In this document: positions 39,051 through 52,303 of the stretch, piece after piece | Layout: each line of letters begins with the position of its first letter | Numbering within the stretch: the first letter of the stretch is position 1 | Origin: Agelaius tricolor | Taxonomy: Eukaryota > Chordata > Aves > Passeriformes > Icteridae | Direction of reading: 5' to 3' | DNA length: 64,000 nucleotides | Assembly: GCA_023055355.1 (NCBI GenBank) | Contig: JALJCS010000012.1 | Location: forward strand, 11,382,501-11,446,500 | The notes under the pieces: model-generated | Seen by the model: the letters and a program-made list of their open reading frames with translations, nothing else | What the model was told of the DNA's origin: nothing | Databases searched by the model: none | Translations under genes and position numbers: made by a program

Positions 39051-40509
39051 TGCCTATCCTCTACTTAGATCACAGCACAGTTATTCAACAAAGATTACTT
39101 CCATCAAGAATTAAGAGTCATTTATTATTCCAGAGTCTATGGAGCTATTCTGAAAAGAAAGATAAACACTGTGTAAACAAGTTCATTGAGCAAAAATTGC
39201 ACATAGTCAAATCTTTGCATGCAGTGTATGAGCTCAGGTCATTGGGTTCCAGTGGATAAGCTGGGACATAAATTTCAACCTAAGACTGCCAAGTCAGCTG
39301 TAGATATTTCTACACCAAAACACTGAAAGGCAGTAAACACATCAGGTTTTGGGGATTTTTTTTTCCTCTTTTTCCCTCATACTCCCTAGGACTTCAAAAC
39401 AGGATGATTCCTGAAGGAGCAGTTAAATGAATCCAGATACTTTTCAAAAACAGCTCTGGATAACCAAAAATTCTGAGCCCACCCACCAATATAGCTTCAG
39501 AAGAGAAGACCTTCAATATATCTTGACAGAATTGTACTTGCTAGAATTTCTGTCTCAAAGAGCTTAAATTTTAGGAAACCTAGTATTTATGACTGTATTA
39601 AGCATAATTTAGTAATGGAACATAATAAACTGAGGTTTGTATGAACTTCACACAAGTTTTTTTAAGCATATTGAGCTTTTAGAGACATTTAAGGTTTTAT
39701 TTAGAAAATAAATAAAGAGTAGCCCCTATCCAGAGATGCTGACATCAAGTTGTCTATGAAAATGATGCTTCTATACAAACAAAAAGCTCCATAAATTAAT
39801 ATTGTAGGGGAGAGAGTTATTGAAGTTACAGATTTATCCTAGAAGGAAGCCATAATTATTCTACCAAAATCTGTGCTTCCTTCCTTCTCCTTATGAGTTT
39901 GTAGAATTTATTTTTCTCAGAGCATAAGAAAAATTATAGAAATTTCAAAAACAAATCTTATAAACAGTTAGAAAAGCTGTCCTAGGTCAAACCAAAATCA
40001 CACACATTCCAGCACTTAACAGCAACAATAAGAGGGAATGTGAAGAAAATAGGGTAAGCAAAGGACAAGCATATATACTCCAACCTGCACCCATTGAAAG
40101 CTTTTCCTAAGATGTCATTTTTAAAGATCAAGTTTATATTCTGTATTTATCAGTCTCAAATGGATCTCCTCTGCTTTTATTCAGATTCTGTTTCTCCTTC
40201 TGCACCCATACCATACTTTGACCAAAAAAATGCACAAACATTTAGCAGCACATAAAAGTATCCAAGACTTAAAGGTTCCTGTTTCAAGAATATACTTAAG
40301 AAATAATTCCGCCATTGCTGCAGAGCAGGAACACTCTCAGGATTTTACACCTGATTCAGCCACACTCCTAAAGGCTTGCAATTTACTGACTTAGGACACA
40401 TATAAAACAAATGCTGTCCCCACTGCAAGGGGAATTAGAAGTTTATTGTAGCCTCTAATCATTAGTTCCAAAGCCTTGAATCTGAGCACAAAATTGCAGT
40501 ATAAATAGA

Positions 40510-40685
40510 AGGTTAGACTAGGACTCACATGCTCAGCATTCTAATTTCTGGCTGCACACCTGGCAAATCACTTCACTGCTCTGTGCTTCAGCATCTCAGT
40601 CTGTAAAATGGGAATAATACAGCTGATTTCCTTTGAAAAGAATTTCAGGTCTATTATGAAAAGCTGTATATAAGAGTATGGTACT
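40510..40685 (+). mobile_element. MIR-type core-SINE remnant
   Basis: Plus-strand sequence follows MIR order: CTAATTTCTGGCTGCACACC, CAAATCACTTCACTGCTCTG, then the hallmark CAGTCTGTAAAATGGGAATA (40597-40616). MIR elements are ancient amniote SINEs, usually hard to recognise in birds. The good preservation of the 40550-40620 block is notable. Borders are approximate. Assignment is by remembered consensus. Confidence 0.8.
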
Positions 40686-43370
40686 GCTATTCTTACCATT
40701 GACTTTGTACATTGAAACCTTTATTAAATCCATTAATTGAGTAGGATTAATGAGATGGTTTCTTTTTCCCTCCATTACTGGCTAATAAATATCTCCTATA
40801 CACTAACACAAAAGATGATTGAACTGGGGAAATGTGGATTGTTAGTTGGATCTCTCTTACAAGGGGAACCAATTGCCCCAAGTAGGAAAAAGAATTATCT
40901 TTCAATGGATGAGCACAAAGATAAAATCATATTATACTAAAGAAAATCAACTGAGAGAAAAAATTCTTGCTTATGATCTATGGTTTTAGTCCTTAATCTG
41001 CACATCAAGAAAAGATTAGTTTCTTATATGAAGACCACCAGAAATTAAACTGTATCCAAAGACACCTGTGTGTTACCTACTGATACAGACACTACTGAGA
41101 CAGTTGATTCCAGAAAGCAGTGCTAAATGTATCCCTGCTATCCAGGGAATACAGAAAACATGTCCACCTGTAAGCACACATCATGCCTCTCCTAGACAGC
41201 TTACTTCTCTCAGGTGTTTGTTCTTTGAGTTCCCAAAACTTCCCAGAAAAGCTTTCATGGAAACTTCATCCTTGCAAGATAGTGAGAGCTTTCATTTGGA
41301 AAGAGTCTGGCAAAATTTCTCTCTGAGACAAAAGGGTCTGAAGAACATTAATTCACTTGCAGTATCAGTATAGAATAATTTGGAAAACAGCGTGTCTTGG
41401 AAGATTTAGAAAAAACAAACAAGAACATAATATCAGTATTTGTGGTCCTCTGAAACTCAAAGATCAAAAAAGCACATTTATGCAATGCAAAACTTACAGC
41501 TACTCTTCCTTTTAAGAGAATGAAGGATCAAGTTTTGCAAAGCTCTTACAGCTATGAAGAAAGGTAGTGTTTTTGTTATTAACACATTTGACTTTCGAAA
41601 CCTCCACCAAGGAGGCTTTGGAGCACAGACCTCCAGGCAAATCAACTCTCCTCAGTTAATAGAGATCAGATACAATGTCTTGAATCAGCAACTGAAATCT
41701 CTTTGTTCCAGATAATCATCTCTCTCACTGTGAATTCCAGAGAACAAGGTAGAAGGTCATTATGCCACACTGGAGGGCTTGTCAAAAATACAAGACCCAT
41801 CACAGTATATTAAAAGGTATCAACACAGGCAATTTTGTATAGGATAGCAAGCAATTGCCATGCTAGTGTTAGTCATGCAATAGCAACTGATGACCTATCT
41901 GCATTTCTTAGGTAACAGAAGACATGCAGAAGGGTGCATTTCAGCTATTGGAATAGTCACTTGTGAATTATCTGCTTGACTGAAATTCTTACTGAATCTA
42001 CCTAAAATGCAAACCAGGCAGAAATGTTCCTTATACAACACCAGACCACAGATTGAGGAAGACACACCAGGGAAATCTGGTACAGGGAAGAGCATGCCCT
42101 TAATTGATCAGGACATATGGACTACCCATGCAGAGATGAGACTGCATTTAAACTAAGTAATAAGAGCAGATCATTGTTTGTTTCTGCTTCAGTGCTCTCT
42201 CCAAACTCCATCCTTGGTGCCTGACATATGTTCTACTGTAAAATAACAGATATGGGAGATGGAATTCCAGGAAATAAAGCTTTATGCTCCAGACATTGCC
42301 AACCAGCACTCCCACTGAAATGGAATACAGCCCTATAAACACTTCTACATTAACTAAAATCAGAGTTGTAACACACCAAACATATATTTTACATGGTCTG
42401 ATTCTACTTTTATAAAATTGATTGAATAAATTTTACAGTGGAAACTTCAACAAATATGTTTGGGCTAGAAAAGAGTGATGAAAAATACACTTGTTCCATG
42501 ATTAAACTCCTGCCTGCTCACTTTCTCATTATGCAGTATGTTAAAACACCTCAGGAGAATCAAACTCATTGACACATTTCAAAAAAAAAGACACAACTGA
42601 CATTTTACCTATTTATTCCTGAATAACCTGAAATAAAATTATATTACAAGGCCTTTCTCAAAAAGAAAAAGATGTCACAAAGATTCTAATTCTTGGCCTA
42701 CAGAAATTTAAGTATTTTTTCAGCAACAAGTTTCATTATTCCTAGCACTTGGTACTAAGCTGATCATTACTTTAACAATAACTTGGTTAAGCGTGATAGT
42801 TTTTTTAATTTTTGCGGATACTTTAGTCCATGCAAAACATTTAAGCATTACAAACAGCACAGAGGGCAACGCAGTGTAAAGGAAAGATCACATTTATTAA
42901 GGATCATATGTTGTGTGCTTTCCAGCTGTAGTTTTACCAGATATTGTTGCGTTTTGACAGAGATTTGTTTGTAGGAGTTATAAGAAATGTTTAAAATTTA
43001 AGCATTTAAAAGTTTCCACCACTGTCATTGCATCCCTAGAGCTGTGCCCTGTGTAACGTATTAGCTACCACTTTTAATCTTCAAGCAACTGTGTTGTCTC
43101 CATAATGCAGAAACATGTGGCAAAATGTGCTAATAATGGCAAATAGCAAAAAACATATTAAAGGAATTGCTTTAACTTTTAGCATTTCCTAAATTTATTT
43201 GATGTTTGGAGATAAGTTGTCACACAATTGACTGGAAGAACCAATATTACCCCGTTCCAAAGAAGTATCTAATACAACACATCAGCCAACTTAAATCCAT
43301 TACTCATAACATGGATCAGATGTGGTTTGTTTTTTAATTTTATCAGCATATTAACTCAGGGCAGAGATCA

Positions 43371-43808
<438 letters not shown>

Positions 43809-46800
43809 TTACTGATTATAAAGGATTTATTTCTGGTTTTAAAAATACCATAAAACAGGATTCTTTTCCCCTACTGTATTCATCTTCTGAACATATTTAT
43901 GAACCAAACTCATCTTTGATGTATCTTCAAGGAGGTAAATTCAAAGGATTAAAGAAGAATACAAATTATATTAACTACTTTCCTCTGACCATTTATGCTA
44001 ATTCACTGTTGCCACATTCAAGCAAAGAGATAAACACAAAAAAGGAACATGACCGCCATTCACTATCAGGAATTTTCAAAAACAGACTTAAAAGAGTAAC
44101 CTATTCAAAGAAAACATCAGATATGTTGGAATTTAAGGGAGTAACAGAAATAGGAAAGGGCACAGCACTTGTATAGATCAGCAGGTTACAAAGCAGCTCT
44201 GTGTGGTCAGAGCTAACCACATCACACAATCCTATTTGTGGACACAACTTCCTTTGTGAAAGAGCTGGGCCTTTTACCTACACTTCATTTTGTGGACAGC
44301 AGTTTCAGAGTCCAATTCATTTGGGTGCGGAAACCTTTCTAACAGGAGTTAGAAAGCAGGGGCAAAACTGTGCCTGTTTTTAAAACAGCATTTGTAATAG
44401 CACAGATGATGTAGGAAAAACACGGTCCGAGCCCTAAATTTCTATCTTGAATTTACCCACAGCTATTTTGTAGTTCCTTACGTCATCACTGACTTTCAAG
44501 TTAAAGGTGTTCCCTTTTCTCTTTGAATTTTACATTCATAATGCACTTAGAGATCTGTAGATATACATCTACAAACTCTTCAAGTTTCATCACCTGGAAA
44601 AATCAGCTGTACTTGCCCTGTTTCCTTGGGGAGGACAAGCCTCCAAGACACATGTTTATTTTTGCACCTGGGACTCCAAATTTTAGCATTGCCTTTTGCA
44701 AAAGCATCAATACTTTTGCTTGTCCTGGAAACAGCTTCCAAGATAATACTAAAGAAATGCTTGCCTTAATGAGAGCTAAATCACACTGCTGGCTTGCTGT
44801 CATCAACCAAGACCATCAGGCAACTCCCTTCACTTGTCTTCGCATCAAAGGGAAAACACATCACTGGAATATGACATTTCCTCATCTTTAAATGCAAATT
44901 TCTCCCAAGAGCTCCAGTCCTAAAGGCTACTCCATTCTTTCCTGTACAATATTCCTGCTCTTCTCTGCATAAGCAATGCTTCATGTTACATTTCTCAGTA
45001 AAGCAGCACAGTTATTTATTATTAAATATTTTTTATAATTACCTCAAGAATTACGTAAACCTTAAATATCATTAATGGAAAAAACAAGTATTGGGTCTAC
45101 ACTAGGAATTTTATCTTTCCAGTAATCCAAAGGTCTGGTGTCAGGGACACCAAATCCTAAAACCTCCTTATATAAAACAATACTATTATTGACCTCAGCT
45201 GGAATTCTTTCTTTGGCTCAAAGTTTTGTATACCCCAGACTCTGTAACATTTTTGGACAGAAAATAGAGGAAAGATTATTAGGAAAGTTAATTTTGGAGA
45301 CAGTCAATGAAGAATGTCAGATTTTGTCCTGATACAAAAGGCTTAGAGGCCATAGAGGACAGTCCAAAATATATGGTCTATTAATTTATCTCATGGTTTG
45401 GTCACAGTTCAGAGTGTTTACTTTGCTTGGGGGCACAGATCATACATATAAGGTGATACATTAGACATCAGGGTCAAGCTCTGACTCTTCTTCATTTTTA
45501 ACACTCAACTATATGGCAAGTTTACATATATACTTGACATAGCATGGAAATATGGGGTTTTATGTTCAGAAGGGCTTATCTCCTTAAAATCTCTTTCCCC
45601 TGCAAGTCAAAAGAATACCTAAGTTCTCAAAGAACAATTTCTACATCTCTTCTCCCCAAAATAACATTTAAGTGACAGAAAAGAACAATTTTCAGGAAGG
45701 AGCTAGTTCTGTTCTATGGTTTGTCAGTTACATTTTAAGCTTGCTCCACTGCCAAGTGCCAGAGATATTCATAGAAATTTTCTTTCCCTTTAAGAGTACT
45801 GAAGATAAAATGTGTTGACATGTGAACAAAGCACAGCTCACAAATTGCTTGCAATAGTTGTTTCATATTCTAGTTTCTTGGACTAGATCTGAGTTTCAAA
45901 GAACTGCAGATTTCCTATTGTAGGATAAGCTCTTTACTCATGCTTTCAAAATAAATCCAAATTCAAAATAAGCCTATTTTGTGTTAGTAATTCAATTGTT
46001 CTTGTCATACCGAAAACGTTAAGGTTATTACCTGCAAGCCTAGTAACAAGAAAGAAAAAAATAACACTTTCAATCACAAAGGGCACTTCCCCATTACTGA
46101 ACGCATCCATTCACTTAACAAGCTCAATAATAAAAAATGCTGTGAGATGCATTCTATTTAATGCAATCTGATTTGAGCTTGTTTGACTGGAAACAGATGT
46201 GTTTAATTAATTATTAAGTCCTGCTCCGTGCTGCCCCTGTCATGCACTGAAGAGCCCCCTTGTGCTTTAGGAACCACCCACACCCTTTCAGACAGAGTGG
46301 AAGTGAAAATAATTAAAACAGTTTAGATTACATGAAAAATTAAAAAAGATGAATAGATTTGAACTTCAGCCATAGACTTCCTCAAAACTTAGTTTTATGA
46401 AGCACCTCACAGGATTTTATCATCATTCTCACTCCTTAGTTACTAGTAATTCAAAAGCTCATTTGTCTTCCAATAAGCCTATCAAAACAAATCAATGTCA
46501 TTTGTGCATAGGTTTTCTGTTGAACTAAAGAGTCAATTTTAATTATCAGATAAAAAGAGATAAGCAAATAAAACTGACTAATTTGTGTTGGTTGCGATGT
46601 TTCTGTAGTTTCTCTGGTCCTCGCCAAGCAGCAATGGTTAGCCAAGTGATCTGAGAAATATTCTGACACAGTGAACAGCATGGCTACATCAGAATTAAAG
46701 CTAGCAAAATTTCAAGGCTTACCCTTCAATGAACTATTGAAGCTCACAAAAAAAAAACCACCTAAACCAAGACAAAAGAAAAAACCAAAACACCTTGGTC

Positions 46801-48689
46801 TCATAACTAAGAGCTGAACCTAAGTGTACTGCAAATACACAATTACAAACTCCTTTTTTAGCCACTCCTCGTGCAGTTCACAGTATCTTCAGAGACTTGC
46901 ACAGAGAAAAGAAGGCAGCAAGTAACAAAAATCCATATAGCCCATGAATAAATACTAAATCAGTATGATCACCCATAAAAAATCCAGGGTTGTTTAGGTA
47001 CAGAATTTCCACAGTCACTATTAAGAAAGTATATTTTGTATTTCGGCCTCTTGTTTTCATCCCGTTTTTTCATTTAATAGTCTGTTTTTATAATACATCC
47101 CTTGACTAAACAGGCACAGCCAGCCCTTGCAGCTGACAGAGCCAAGCTAAAAAGCATAAAATGTATTTGCATGCAATTACTATTCCATATGCCTGGACAA
47201 TTGTAATCCCTGAAATATTTTTCCAGTAGAATCCTAAGACAGATGCATACCAAGGTGCCCTTCAGATCATAGTTAATTTTCCAAAGGCAGACTGAATACA
47301 GTATAACAGAAACTGAGCTTGTTTAAGAATCACACTCACAAACATGGATCCTTTGCCAGCCAGTCCAATTGTTTCCTAAGGTTTCAAGATGGAACACTGC
47401 AGGATGTAAATCTGCAAGATCTTTCTGCCAGTACTACTTGTGATGACACCAATTTGTCAGTTGATGCTCATTCACCTTCTCTTCAAAGTGGTTCTACTTG
47501 TTCCACCTGGAGATAGTCCAGGTAGATCCTCCAGAGAGCTTCAAAAAATAGAATGGCAAGTCTAAAGCCAAGGCTACAGATGAGCTCCTGAACACTGTGC
47601 CAAACCTCTCTTCCACCTGCAACTCTCCTCTTGGATGTGTTAGCACAAAACTAACTTTGAGATCAGTTTTTATTGCTGTTGCCTACAGCCACAGACAATA
47701 TTACACCAGTTTGCAACTTCAGTAAAATATGGAAAATAAAGAAAACAGTAAATCCAGTCCTCATGTTAAGAATTCAGCAGATTGTTTAAATTCATTCTAC
47801 ATAGTGAATGTTAACCTGTTAACAAAGCCAAACTGCCACAATCATGTCAAAGGCCGATACTTGGCATATGCATCCAGAAGCACTCAGTACCTCAAACAGC
47901 CTGCAGATATTGAAACCAGCATAGCCCAAAGTTTTCAACTTTCCATGGCTCCCTGAGATAGTTTTTCCAGTTACAGGGTAAATTGCTGCGGTTCTCAAAT
48001 ATGTAGAGTTATTCAAGTGGCTGGGACTTAGACAAGTCTCTTCATGTGTTCTGGTAAAAAGATCTTAGGAGAAATTCAAATCAGTAAAAATAAAACTGGT
48101 TTTGCTCCTACATTGCTGAAGAAATTCCCCAATACAAAAGCAAACAACTTCTCTCCCAGATGAAATCATGGGAAGATCCACCACATTCACACACCAATTT
48201 CAAGATTTGCATGGTACATTAAAAGTTATCAATTTCTGAATACTTTAGAAAGAAAATAATTAAAATCTACAGTCTAAGTTATTATCTGCTTTAACAAAGT
48301 AGAGGAGGAAATATTTTTCCTTTTAAGCATCTGAAATATCATCTATTTTTGCATATGCATCAATTTATGAAAAAGAGATGGAACAGATTTAAATCTTTTA
48401 CATAGCAATGACAATAAAGATTATCAAAAAATGTAATCTCTTTGAAAAAATTTGTTTAATTATGTTCAAACTATTATTAAAATTTATTCTAATGCAATCC
48501 TTCACACAGTGAAGCTGTAAATTCCATTCCATCCCACATTAAATATTAGTGCTAAATATGAAATCAAAAGCAAGAAAAAAGATTAATTTGAATTAAAAAA
48601 AAACCCAGATGTTCCAAATAGTATCTACAGGAAAAGCATTGAGATGAGTATATAAAATAAATGCATTTTCTTTAGTTTTGAGAAAAGAC

Positions 48690-48855
48690 TGCCTTGAGAC
48701 TCAGTAGGACTCAAGCAACATATCTGGGTTCAATTTCTGGCTCTCCCAGAGACATCCTGTGTGAGCTGAGAACAGCCAGACTCCATCTCTGCCTCTTTCC
48801 AACTGTAAAATGGGGATTACGCTTTCTTTCTCACACTGCCAGTGTTGGCTGGTTA
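48690..48855 (+). mobile_element. MIR-type core-SINE remnant
   Basis: Plus-strand blocks GGGTTCAATTTCTGGCTCTC (48726-48745), CATCCTGTGTGAGCTGAGAA and CCAACTGTAAAATGGGGATT (48799-48818) match the order of the MIR consensus as remembered. The copy is more diverged than the one in intron 2. Minor open frames overlapping it on both strands are not considered coding. Borders are approximate. Confidence 0.75.
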
Positions 48856-49305
48856 GAAAGCAATTTTTTTTCAGGATGGGAACCACAGAGACAGTGGCAA
48901 TAGAAACTCTCAAGCAGCACTGAAATACAAATAACTACAATCGAGAAATACATCCCTGTAGAGCAAGGCTAAATATATAACCTGCAGCTATTCAGGTTTG
49001 TTTCTTAGTCTTTTTCTTTTTTGCTTCTCCCTGTGGCCATTCTGGTTTCTTCTGAACACTTCTTTGCTCCAATGGACAGAATTATTCAGCAAACTTTAAA
49101 GTCAAGAAAAAATCCTAAGTTATATTAACTGTTCTAATTAACCCATAATAGACAGGAAAACCATCTTAATATTGCATCTTTAGACACTATTGTTCTTCAG
49201 ATCAAGATCTGCTTCAAAAGAGATGCGCTGAAGAATACATTCATTTTCCAACTGTGACTGAACACAACAGAAATAAAAGTGGCTGAAACACCCTGATTAG
49301 GAGAG

Positions 49306-49812
49306 TCAGGGTGAATGAGAGCTTTTTGTCACATGAGGATGTAAAAATAGAACACGATCAGCACTGTGATCACACCGGTACTGCCGCCCTAAATGGCTGC
49401 TCCCTAAAAGCTGCCTGTGATGTCCTTTGTGTGAGAATTTAAGGACACTCTCCATAAGTAATTCTTCTGCCACATGCACCAGGACACAGTGACACACTGC
49501 CTGACAGAGTGTGGTGGCCACAGCGAGCAGAGCCAGGCCGTACAGGAATTGCCATGTCAGAGTCTGTCGGAAGGAAGGACGAGCCATCGTGGTGCTGCTC
49601 ATACTGCGAGCTGCCCGTGGGCAGCAAACTACACCAGTCTGAGACATGACTATCAGGGGTTCAACAAAATGGGCAACAACAAGGTAATAAAAAGTGCTGT
49701 ATACAGAGGTCCTGGAAGCCAGAGCAATCAGGGCTTTCCTCAAAAAAGTACAAACAGGAGATTTCGCTATTACATAAAACAAGAATTTGGCAGCTATGTC
49801 CACTTCAATCAT
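49306..49812 (-). other. open frame of 168 codons, unknown nature
   Basis: An uninterrupted ATG-initiated frame in intron 1, on the same strand as DNER, in a segment somewhat GC-richer than its surroundings. The deduced product has hydrophobic stretches near residues 5-55 and again near residues 88-112 (WQFLYGLALLAVATTLCQAV), several His and Cys residues, and a basic C-terminal part. I recognise no domain. It has no visible poly(A) tail, no clear promoter and no splice signals that would join it to DNER. It may be chance, a decayed retrocopy or a lineage-specific exon. The coding case is weak. Confidence 0.2.
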
Positions 49813-52254
49813 TAGGAGCTAGCTACAAGACAAAACTGAGATTAATCAAGATTTAGAAGGCCAAGACCAAGAACTGTGTAATACTAAAAATAGAATATAA
49901 GCAACTTCTTTCTGAAAGCAAATACTTACTCTTTTCATTTAGCAACTCAACCCTATGCCCAACCCATGAGGGAAGCTATCAATAAATCTAATAAAGTGTA
50001 ACCTTTATCAGATAATTCAGAATATGATTCTTTAAAACACCATTAGCAATGAGAACTTTGGATTTCTTCCAAGCTGAAATTCTCATTCCATGAGTTTTGA
50101 ATATTCAGAGTAATGAAACTGCCAGTGAATGTAATAAATGGATATAAAACATTTTTCTTTACTTCAGTGAAGCAGAAAAAAAATGCCTAAAGAAATTGTC
50201 TGTTTAATTGCAAACCAAAGCATGGCTGCCCAAATCTATTTGAAAAACCAGCAAACATAACAGGGCAGAATTTGAACAGTGTGATAGATTTTCAAAACAG
50301 AACTCCAGCAAATGGCTGATTTACCCTTGTGTAATAAGTTACCAGACACCAACTGCTTTGCTCTACCTATCCTCAGGCACATTCTTACCTCAAGGTATCC
50401 TGAAATAACTGCAAAGTAAATTGAGATCACTTTCCCTCTCCCTCAATGAAAGGAAAATATCTGCTTCACACTAACCACTCAAAACTCTCAAATGTCAACA
50501 TGTACATAAACAATTATGGAGAAGCACCTTACTTTTTTCTCTGCTTTTCTCAGATTATTTTCAATCCTTCTTTTAAATATATATTTGCCTTTCTCCTGTT
50601 GTGAAAGGACATTCAAATTGTTTGATATTTTTATAAATAAAACAGATTTAACATTACATTCCCAGTAGACAGGCTAAGCGAGTTTACTGCATTCTTCAGC
50701 AACACCCATATTCAGCAAAGACACTTTTTCAAAAAACCAAAATAAAGTCAGGATATCTATCCCAAAGATGGGTCAACTACTTAAGACAAAGGATCTAAGA
50801 AGTATCAATAAATCTCTGAAGATCAACATTGGTGTTTTTTACCACAAAATCATCTCATTTTACACTCAGTAAGGGCTGGCACCCTGCTCTAATTGTTAAT
50901 TGAGATTAACTTTAGGGGTCACAGGCTAAATTAAGGTTACTAGTATAATTTCAAAATACTACAGTTCTGCCATGAATATTCTGAGTTATAGTGAGATCAA
51001 GACTAGCACAGGCAGAAATACACTCCACCTGTCTTAAGAGGGGAAAAACAATCCCAAACGATCTGCTACTTGAATTTTCAAAATTAATTAAGGAAATTAC
51101 TTATCCTACTCAAAGTAAGATGATCCTAAATTCCTAAAGTTTTAGCTATTTTAGAAACAGTAGTGTGCTATAATCTCTACAGGAATGCTAAGTTTTACAT
51201 GTTTGTCCACCCTTAAAAATATGGAATGAACAAATTTGAAAGTTTTCTAGAAAGCCAAAAAACAACTTAAAATTTTACCTTCATTGCATGAACAAGCACC
51301 AGGTCAAGGATCAAGCCTATGTAGGTGCTCTGAGTGACAAAAGGTGCACAGTGTAAGCTCACACTTAATTATTTACAAGACACAGCATGCTTCCAAAGTT
51401 CAACAACAGAACAGCAACAGCATTCTCATTTTCTTAAGCATCAACATCAATCAACCCCAAGACACAAATTCATACAAAATAGACTTCATTAGTTCAAGTA
51501 CTCAGGGCATTTCTCGATTTCCAAGTCTGAGGCTTCACAATTTTCTAGGTGAGATACAGCAAAATAGACACGCAGCCCAGAATAGAGACAAGGTAGGACT
51601 AAATAACACAGTGAGTTGTGCATAAAACTACAGTTGAACCATCAATAGGGCATGAAATCCTGAAAAACTCAGCAGATGTGACAATTGGTTACTCTCATAG
51701 CTTTTTGCCCACAAGAGGCTGTGAAAACAGGAAAAGATGATAAACACATCCATAAGGTACCTAGGAGATGTGACATAACCAGCAGTTCATTGATGTCACA
51801 TTTTCCAAATCAAGTATGAAAACGAAAATTTAAATTTGGGGACGTTGAGAAGAAGCAGTTGTTACTGTTTCAAGCCACAACACATCAAAAAGGAGACATT
51901 TTGTCAGCTGAGGCATTTGGCAATCAATAAAACAGCAAATGCTTATGCACCAAGTCAAGTAGATGAGCACGAGATGGGTCCTCCAGCGCTTTCAAACAAC
52001 TAAAATTCCTACACTGCATCCAGTGCTACTGACAGCACAGGAAATCACAGCTATGTGCTCTGCTGACTCTTTGCTTATTTCTCATACTTAAACATCCTGT
52101 CAGATCCAAAGTTAAAATATTGTCTAGCTGGAGAAATACTGAAAGAAAGATGAAAAAACTTGCAAACCCATGAACCCATGCGCTCAGTACACACTTCTGG
52201 TTTTCTGTGTTGGATTATGTTACTCCCCATGATTTCTATTTTAAAAACTCTTTT

Positions 52255-52303
52255 CTTTATATAATACATACTTGTATTATATATATAATACATATAATAC
52301 ATA
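52255..52303. repeat. AT-rich microsatellite (ATA/ATAC-type)
   Basis: Interspersed ATAATACATA, TATATATATA and ATACATAC units in intron 1 form an imperfect simple repeat of about 49 bases. It is likely to vary in length between individuals. Confidence 0.8.
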
